Assembly (NCBI GenBank): GCA_964448285.1
Contig: CAYUWG010000083.1
Location: 1-13,465 of the forward strand
Direction of reading: 5' to 3'
Source: CAYUWG01 sp964448285
GTDB lineage: Bacteria > Bacteroidota > Ignavibacteria > SZUA-365
DNA: 13,465 nt
The notes beneath the pieces were generated by a model, which did not search any database, was not told the DNA's origin, and worked only from the letters and a program-made list of their open reading frames with translations. This document shows positions 8,137-13,465 of this stretch, in pieces (positions within the stretch are counted from its first letter, which is position 1; each line of letters opens with the position of its first letter). A program made the position numbers and the translations under genes.

Positions 8137-11100
8137 TCAATCCTTTACACAACGCACGGAAAGGCCGGCGCTTTTGGTTGCCCATTCGCGTCGTATTTCT
8201 GACTGATTGTAGCGGATTTCCCGGCTCCATGCTCGTGATGCGTCATCCTCAGTTGCAGTCCACCAAACCCCTTGTCGTCGAAGATCATAGAAGTTCATAT
8301 CGGCGTTGAGGTAGCCCCCGGGGAGTGCTGTAAAGCCACTACTGTTCGTCGCTGCTGTATTTGGAGGATCCCAATGCGATCCGCCTGCCTCTTTCAATTT
8401 TCCTCCTGCATCGTTTTCTCCACCAAGATATGTTGTGAGAGTCGTCCATTCCGCATCAGTAGCGACATGCCAACCCTCGGGCGCTAATCCTCGCGGATCG
8501 TTTACAGCGTACCAGTTGTAAAGCTTTCCATAGACCGCGCCTGTCGTGGCATTATTTCGATAATAACACCACGCTCCCGTTGTAAGATTCTCCCATTGTG
8601 AGGTATCCGGTACATGGGTTATTGGATCCCCGTTGCGATACGTTGACACGTTCAGATTACTACGCATCCACACCTGACTGCCGATCAGTACAGTATCATA
8701 AAACACTGCTTGTTGTGTAGTGAACGTTCGTTCGTTTCCATAAGACGTTCCCGCACTATTGGTGGCATACGCACGAACATAATACTTCGTATTCGCAGAC
8801 AATCCGGTAATATTGCTCATGAAACTTCCCGTACCCGAACCACTCGATGTTTTGTTGGCAGAAATTGATGGCGCGGGGTTGGTACTCCAACACACTCCAC
8901 GTTCCGTAACGGGCAAACCGCCATCTGAGGTTATCGTGCCACCGCTCGTTGCTGTCGTTTGTGTAATGCTCGTCACAGAATCCGTAGTTAGTGACGGTTT
9001 ATCTCCCCGAATGCAGCGCACGGAGATTCCACTTATATCCGATTCGTCATAACGAAGAGCGCTTGCATCGTAGTTCACCATTACGCGAGACCATACGAAA
9101 AAGGAATCGCTCATTGTAGAGGACCACCAATAACCCTCTTTGTTCAGATTATGGTAACTTCCATTTCCATTACGAGAACCGCCCGGTAGTGCTGTAAATC
9201 CACTACTATTCGTTGCACCGAGATTTCCGGGTTTCCAATGAACGGTACCTGTTTCTTTCATATTACCGCCGGCGACTGCTTCCCCTCCTAAAAAGGTTAT
9301 CAACGTCGCCCACTCCGCTTCCGTCGGAATATGCCAACCAGCAGGCGCTAAACCTCGTGGATCATTTACCGCAAACCAGTTATAGAGTTTTCCATAAGCA
9401 GTGTCCAGCGATGGATCATTAAAGTAGTAGCACCGAGCCCCCGTACCTGTATTTTTCAGTCGTTTCCATTCTGTTGGGTCGGTAACTTCAGGTATCGTAT
9501 CTCCATTCCGATACGTTGCGACATTCAGATTTTTGAGCATCCATACCTGATTCCCGATCTTCACGGTATCGTAAGATGCACTTGGTAGGGTATTGAATGA
9601 TAATTCATTTCCATACGCTGTTCCAACGCCATTTGCCGCGTATGCACGTATGTAATAGAGCGAGTCTGGCAGGATACCTGTAATATTACTTACAAAACTT
9701 CCTGTACCGGAACTGTCGGTTGTTTTGCTATTGAGTATGGTTGGTGACGGCGAAGTACTCCAGCATACACCTCGCGCTGTAATTGCCGATCCTCCATCAG
9801 AGGTAATCGTGCCGCCGCTTGTCGCGGAAGTTTTAGTGATGTTCGTCACGATTGCCGTCGTCAGTGCTGGCATTTGACCTTGCGTCGTAAAAGATACTTC
9901 ATTCCCATAGTTCGTGCCTGCGCTATTCATTGCATAAGCCCGGACATAGTATTTCGTGTTAGGCGTTAATCCAGAAAGACTACTGCTGAATGAACCTGTG
10001 CCGGTCCCATCATTTGTCTTCGCATCATTGATCGTTGGATTATTTCCAGTACTCCAGCATATGCCTCGCGCGGTAATTGCTGATCCTCCATCAGAGGTTA
10101 TCGTTCCACCGCTCGTCGCAGTGGTTGTACTAATATTCGTCACGCTTGATGTGGAGAGCTGTGGCATTTGTCCTTGTGTAGTGAAAGATACCTCGTTTCC
10201 ATAGTTCGTGCCTGCGCTATTCGTCGCATAAGCCCGCACGTAGTATTTCGTGTTGGGCGATAAGCCTGTAAGATTACTGCTGAATGAACCTGTACCGGTC
10301 CCATCACTTGTCTTCGCATCATTGATCGTTGGATTGTTCGCAGTACTCCAGCATACACCTCTTACTGATATCGGTGAACCGCCATCCGACGAAATCATCC
10401 CGCCGCTTGTCGCCGTCGTTGTCGTTATGTTGCTGACAGAAGTTGTCGTGAGAGCAGGTGCACTTCCCTGAACGATCACAGCTTGCGGGAGCGTGCCTTT
10501 CGTTGAATTTCCTTTCTCATCCAAAGCCCTGATCTCCGCGCGATATGAGCCTGCTTGTTGAAATGACTTTGTGAATGTTTTCGTTGCTGTACTGCCAACG
10601 ACTGCGCTCGAATCATCGGATGTTCCATCACCCTCATAATCAATTGCAACGCTTTTCAAATCTCCGTCGCTATCGCGCACTTGCACGTCATACGTGACTG
10701 GATCGCCAGTACCCACACTGTAGGTACGAGCAACGAACTGATCAATCACCGGCGCAGTGGATGATTTCCTAAAACTGAATTGAATCGTCGTATCTGACAG
10801 CGGTGCGGCGAAGATAGAATCCGGGAGAAATGTTTTGGCGAAACCGATGAACCGGAAGGTGACTGCGGCAGATTTAATCATTCGTGCAGTATTCATTCGT
10901 GTGCCGGTATGCGTGATCACAGGCTCACCGAATCCCGTCGAACCTGTTTTAACAACGCGCACCGATCTCATCCCATCCTTCATCTGCGCAGTGATGACAT
11001 ACACACCCGGTGCGAGCGATCCGCTTCTCAAAGCAAAACTGTTCTCTCCCGGCGCGACAGTCGTTCGGAATGATACTTCACGTTTTCCTGTGAGTGTGAA

Positions 11101-11436
11101 GACACCTATATCCAACGTGCCGCCATGGATCGTGCTTACGCGAAAGCTCGTTTCATCCTGAAAAGGATTTGCAAAGTTTCCGGTTAGCTCCATGGTGCCC
11201 GGTAGTCCCACCACAGGATCACCGATACCGGTAGCAATGGAAAGATCAATGATAAAACTATTTCGCAGTACGGTGTCTCTCCCGAGTGTCATGTTGGTGA
11301 TGCGGATCGAATCCATCGTAACGACGCCGCCACTCTGTGCATCTTTGCCGGTAAATGAAATACGCACAATCTGCGAGAAAGCAATGCTCGTTAGCGTAAG
11401 CAGGTAGAGAAGAAGGTGAGTCGTGATCTGTTTCAT
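8137..11436 (-). CDS. Secreted FISUMP-domain surface protein with N-terminal sorting-like module, PKD-like and FN3-like repeats
   Basis: This complete protein has 1099 residues. A signal peptide covers 1-21 (AFS|Q). Residues about 85-165 have the pattern of a T9SS sorting or FlgD-like beta-sandwich (NPFQDETSF at 90-98, VFTLTGK at 112-118, LAPGVYVITA at 141-150, VVKTG), but near the N-terminus. Residues about 228-325 are PKD-like. Four FN3-like repeats lie at about 329-421, 427-519, 525-616 and 815-907; each has a G-V/I-C-W-S motif. Two Fibrobacter succinogenes major paralogous (FISUMP) domains, a C-type-lectin-like fold, lie at 621-811 and 912-1099, with the hallmarks WHIPTEAEW or WHVATDAEW, SSGFTALPGG, WWSST or WWTAT and SVRC. 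Cysteines 669/808 and 957/1096 may pair. No C-terminal sorting tail is present. I infer a surface binding or adhesion role and see no active site. AGGAAA five bases upstream supports the start. Confidence 0.93.
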   Translation of the reverse strand: MKQITTHLLLYLLTLTSIAFSQIVRISFTGKDAQSGGVVTMDSIRITNMTLGRDTVLRNSFIIDLSIATGIGDPVVGLPGTMELTGNFANPFQDETSFRVSTIHGGTLDIGVFTLTGKREVSFRTTVAPGENSFALRSGSLAPGVYVITAQMKDGMRSVRVVKTGSTGFGEPVITHTGTRMNTARMIKSAAVTFRFIGFAKTFLPDSIFAAPLSDTTIQFSFRKSSTAPVIDQFVARTYSVGTGDPVTYDVQVRDSDGDLKSVAIDYEGDGTSDDSSAVVGSTATKTFTKSFQQAGSYRAEIRALDEKGNSTKGTLPQAVIVQGSAPALTTTSVSNITTTTATSGGMISSDGGSPISVRGVCWSTANNPTINDAKTSDGTGTGSFSSNLTGLSPNTKYYVRAYATNSAGTNYGNEVSFTTQGQMPQLSTSSVTNISTTTATSGGTITSDGGSAITARGICWSTGNNPTINDAKTNDGTGTGSFSSSLSGLTPNTKYYVRAYAMNSAGTNYGNEVSFTTQGQMPALTTAIVTNITKTSATSGGTITSDGGSAITARGVCWSTSPSPTILNSKTTDSSGTGSFVSNITGILPDSLYYIRAYAANGVGTAYGNELSFNTLPSASYDTVKIGNQVWMLKNLNVATYRNGDTIPEVTDPTEWKRLKNTGTGARCYYFNDPSLDTAYGKLYNWFAVNDPRGLAPAGWHIPTEAEWATLITFLGGEAVAGGNMKETGTVHWKPGNLGATNSSGFTALPGGSRNGNGSYHNLNKEGYWWSSTMSDSFFVWSRVMVNYDASALRYDESDISGISVRCIRGDKPSLTTDSVTSITQTTATSGGTITSDGGLPVTERGVCWSTNPAPSISANKTSSGSGTGSFMSNITGLSANTKYYVRAYATNSAGTSYGNERTFTTQQAVFYDTVLIGSQVWMRSNLNVSTYRNGDPITHVPDTSQWENLTTGAWCYYRNNATTGAVYGKLYNWYAVNDPRGLAPEGWHVATDAEWTTLTTYLGGENDAGGKLKEAGGSHWDPPNTAATNSSGFTALPGGYLNADMNFYDLRRQGVWWTATEDDASRAWSREIRYNQSEIRREWATKSAGLSVRCVKD
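8140..9867 (-). repeat. Tandem duplication of an FN3-FISUMP unit
   Basis: Two units of about 855-865 bases follow each other within the gene: 9004-9867 (FN3-like repeat 3 plus FISUMP 1) and 8140-8994 (FN3-like repeat 4 plus FISUMP 2). Both have the same order, junction and landmark motifs, such as YGKLYNW-F/Y-AVNDPRGLAP and NSSGFTALPGG, so the whole composite unit was most likely copied. Identity is clear at the protein level with many substitutions, so the event is not recent. Confidence 0.75.
9589..10452 (-). repeat. Three tandem FN3-like coding repeats, 294-base period
   Basis: Repeats 1 (10174-10452), 2 (about 9880-10158) and 3 (9589-9864) lie in tandem. A shared 17-base word starts at 9911 and again at 10205, exactly 294 bases apart (98 codons). 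Repeats 1 and 2 differ by about 15 of 94 residues and are near-identical over their C-terminal halves, while repeats 2 and 3 are nearest over the SATSGGTITSDGG stretch. They encode extracellular FN3-like modules. Confidence 0.85.
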
Positions 11437-11441
11437 TTCAG

Positions 11442-11447
11442 TTTCCT
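11442..11447 (-). promoter_or_regulatory. Shine-Dalgarno AGGAAA of the FISUMP gene
   Basis: AGGAAA lies five bases before the ATG at 11436 and supports that start, which also opens a standard signal peptide. The rest of the 88-base gap to the upstream stop shows no convincing terminator or promoter. Confidence 0.5.
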
Positions 11448-11524
11448 GTTGTTTGTGATAGTTGTGATTTTATTCGTTGCCGTAGTGTTGGATGAAATAT
11501 TCACGCTTGGTGCATTGTGATTTT

Positions 11525-13465
11525 CTATTTGACAATGAGCGCGCCGATTGAATTGGGAGCTTGTGATGGTGAATGTCTTTCTGCCGTAAATGAATCCGAC
11601 GATTCGATTTTCTTCAATAACACACCGATGAGTTTTTGTTGCTCCTCGATCATGGCGCCGTGATCAACCAATTGTTTTTCGTTTCGCCTGATGATTTCCA
11701 TCTGTTCCCTGACCATTGTTTCAAGTGCTCGAATCGTTTTCTTCTGCTCGCTCGTCCTTTTTTCCAACGCTTGTATTGCGATACACAGCACGCCATCGAC
11801 ATCCGCTGTTGCAAGGGTCGTATCATTGCCGATCGTCCCGATGCCATCATGACCGAATGCAGAGAACCACTCCTGCGCCATGGGACCGTAGTGGCGATAC
11901 ACCAATGGATCCTGATTCTTATAATTCCATGAGCCGAGTCTGAGTGAACGAAACTTCAATAACATTTCATCTGCATCAGCAAGAATGAAATGCTCCTTCC
12001 ACGCAGAGTCAGAGAGCGAAGACCAAGACGTTGCGCCGCCCTGGAGCCTTGCTCCGACACCCGACTCACCGCTCGATTCCGTATATAGGTAGTAACCATT
12101 TGCAAAGCGCGCCGCGAATCGATTCGTCGTACCGATACTCAGATTGACAGAGTTGGTACTCTTATCTCCAATCGCAAATGAACCATTCGTTGCTGCAACA
12201 ACATGGCTTCCCATCGCAGTGGAATAGTCCCCGCTTGCAGTCGTAAGATATCCCATCGAGGTAGATGTGTTTCCGCTTGCGAATGTATAATTGCCAATGG
12301 CTGTTGAGAAACCACCACTGGCAGTCGTATTGTTTCCTATTGAAATTGATGTGCCACTACTTGCAACAGCACTTCTCCCCATCGCGGTTGAATAAGTCCC
12401 ACTGGCGATGTTGCTATGCCCCAGTGCGATGGAGTAATCGCCAATATTTCCATCATCCCACTGAGTCCCCGTAGCGATCCCGGCACGAAATGCCGCCTTT
12501 TTCGGATAGAAGAACATCCGAGTCCCCGCGCCACTCACAGAAATATTCGCGCCACTTCCATACGTGCCGGTTGAAATGAAACCATCCTCACCGGCAATCA
12601 TGACAGCGCCTGCGTTTGCAACGATCGTCCGACCATTACCCGCGCCACCGAAATCATACGCCTGATCTAACGTCCCACCACCAGCAGGTACGCCGGACCA
12701 TGCGACATTCGTACCGTTGAACGTGAGCACCTGTCCATTCACCGCTCCCGTTGAATTGATCTTTCCGGTTGTAACGGAAGCATCCGCAATCTTCGCGCTT
12801 GTGACGGCGTTGTCCGCAACGTGTGCTGTTGTGATCGCATTCGCCCCGACGTTCACTGTTGTGACTGGACCGTTCGCATTGAGTATGTCGAGAGTCGAAT
12901 TCGTGCTTTGCAGGGTTTGAATTCCACCTGCTCCTCCTGTTGAGGCAATCGTGATCGTATTTCCCGAAGGGTTCAGCGTGACATTAGCCCCGGCAGAAAG
13001 CGTTACAGCATCGGTCAGCCCATTGATACTCTTCACGACGTGACCGGATGCGATCTTTGTCGCGGTGACGGCGTTGTCGCCGAGTTTATTTGTAGTGATT
13101 GCTCCATTCATCACTTGCGGATTTGGATATGATCCCGTGAGGTCTCCACCGGCAGTAGAGCCATTCGCGATGAAGTTCGTTGCGTTGGGAATGACTCCCG
13201 ACGCAATATCCGATGCCGTTATCGCTCCATCAGCGATCTTATCGCTTGTGATCGAGTTCGCCGCGATACCAAGATTCGCAATAGGACCGTTCGGATTCTG
13301 AATCGCAATTGTACCGTCTGTCGATTGCACTCCTTGGATACCTGTACCTCCGCCACCGACGGATGAAATCGTAAACGCATCCCCAACGTTCGTCACAGTC
13401 GTTCCACCATCGCCTTGCATTGTCAATGCACCGGATTGATTGTTGATGCTCGTCACTACACCTGT
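11525..13465 (-). CDS. Trimeric fibre protein with YadA-head repeats and C-terminal S74 chaperone domain, N-terminus cut by window edge
   Basis: The frame is open to the right edge (TGVVTSIN...), so 646 C-terminal residues are visible; the GTG at 13456 is not a credible start. Numbering from the edge, residues 1-265 are a low-complexity beta/stalk region with repeats such as NAVTSAKIAD and SINGLTDAVTLSAG. Residues 342-436 hold seven 13-15-residue YadA-head-type repeats (GTYSTAMGRSAVAS type), which in known proteins form a trimeric left-handed beta roll. Residues about 480-570 match the S74 intramolecular chaperone seen in phage tail fibres and endosialidases: LSDSAWKEH gives Ser485 and Lys490, the spacing of the self-cleaving pair, and HYGPMAQEW (from 525) carries a conserved His and Gly. 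Residues 563-620 form a Lys/Glu-rich coiled coil. No outer-membrane anchor or T9SS tail follows. I infer a self-processed trimeric surface fibre; phage origin is an alternative. Confidence 0.88.
   Translation of the reverse strand, partial: TGVVTSINNQSGALTMQGDGGTTVTNVGDAFTISSVGGGGTGIQGVQSTDGTIAIQNPNGPIANLGIAANSITSDKIADGAITASDIASGVIPNATNFIANGSTAGGDLTGSYPNPQVMNGAITTNKLGDNAVTATKIASGHVVKSINGLTDAVTLSAGANVTLNPSGNTITIASTGGAGGIQTLQSTNSTLDILNANGPVTTVNVGANAITTAHVADNAVTSAKIADASVTTGKINSTGAVNGQVLTFNGTNVAWSGVPAGGGTLDQAYDFGGAGNGRTIVANAGAVMIAGEDGFISTGTYGSGANISVSGAGTRMFFYPKKAAFRAGIATGTQWDDGNIGDYSIALGHSNIASGTYSTAMGRSAVASSGTSISIGNNTTASGGFSTAIGNYTFASGNTSTSMGYLTTASGDYSTAMGSHVVAATNGSFAIGDKSTNSVNLSIGTTNRFAARFANGYYLYTESSGESGVGARLQGGATSWSSLSDSAWKEHFILADADEMLLKFRSLRLGSWNYKNQDPLVYRHYGPMAQEWFSAFGHDGIGTIGNDTTLATADVDGVLCIAIQALEKRTSEQKKTIRALETMVREQMEIIRRNEKQLVDHGAMIEEQQKLIGVLLKKIESSDSFTAERHSPSQAPNSIGALIVK
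12158..12442 (-). repeat. YadA-head-type coding repeats
   Basis: Seven consecutive units of 13-15 codons encode G-x-x-S-x-x-(I/M)-G-x-x-x-x-A-S. The S-(I/T)-A-(M/I)-G core recurs in each unit, as in the beta-roll heads of YadA-like trimeric adhesins. No unit is interrupted, and the frame continues into the S74 domain. Confidence 0.8.

Noticed and set aside
9589..10452. CRISPR-like regular repeats
   Set aside because: The 294-base period is an in-frame coding repeat of FN3-like modules, far longer than CRISPR units and without unique spacers.
13454..13456. GTG as the start of the fibre protein
   Set aside because: The frame continues upstream to the window edge in the same repeat style (TGVVTSIN), with no ribosome site or signal peptide at this codon, so the gene is partial.
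11525..13465. Prophage tail fibre as evidence of a prophage
   Set aside because: S74 and YadA-head repeats also occur in non-phage surface proteins, and no other phage structural, lysis or integrase gene is in the window.

Overview
The window carries six protein genes, all on the minus strand, packed with intergenic gaps of 15 to 140 bases; there is no gene-free stretch over 300 bases, and I see no RNA gene, transposase or CRISPR array. Both edges cut a gene. Moderate GC, a type IX secretion (T9SS) type A sorting tail on one protein, a Fibrobacter succinogenes major paralogous (FISUMP) lectin-like protein, and many secreted beta-rich repeat proteins point to the Bacteroidota/Chlorobiota group (FCB superphylum). 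Readable Shine-Dalgarno sequences before several starts would fit Ignavibacteria/Kapabacteria-like lineages better than Bacteroidia, but I cannot place it more exactly.

Layout in transcription order (right to left). (1) 11525 to the right edge: the C-terminal 646 residues of a fibrous trimeric surface protein, with stalk repeats, seven YadA-head-type repeats, an S74 intramolecular chaperone with its Ser/Lys pair, and a C-terminal coiled coil. (2) 8137-11436: a 1099-residue secreted protein with an N-terminal region resembling a T9SS sorting/FlgD-like fold, a PKD-like domain, four FN3-like repeats and two FISUMP domains. (3) 7187-8059: an exported alpha/beta hydrolase. (4) 6551-7171: a small lipoprotein with an NTF2/SnoaL-like fold, 15 bases behind the hydrolase and probably co-transcribed. 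(5) 3363-6410: a subtilisin (S8) protease with prodomain, intact Asp/His/Ser triad, BNR-like propeller repeats and a C-terminal T9SS sorting domain. (6) left edge to 3228: a 1076-residue open frame with no stop in the window, encoding a secreted beta-propeller-like protein with a PPC-type domain and an FN3-like domain, cut at what may be the start of a CBM9-like domain.

All five genes whose N-termini are visible have a signal peptide or lipobox, and the sixth is of a surface type, so the region reads as a block of cell-surface and secreted proteins. No dedicated pathway is evident. The most notable features are the sorting-domain-like module at the wrong end of the FISUMP protein, the mosaic tandem duplications inside it, and the self-cleaving S74 fibre protein.
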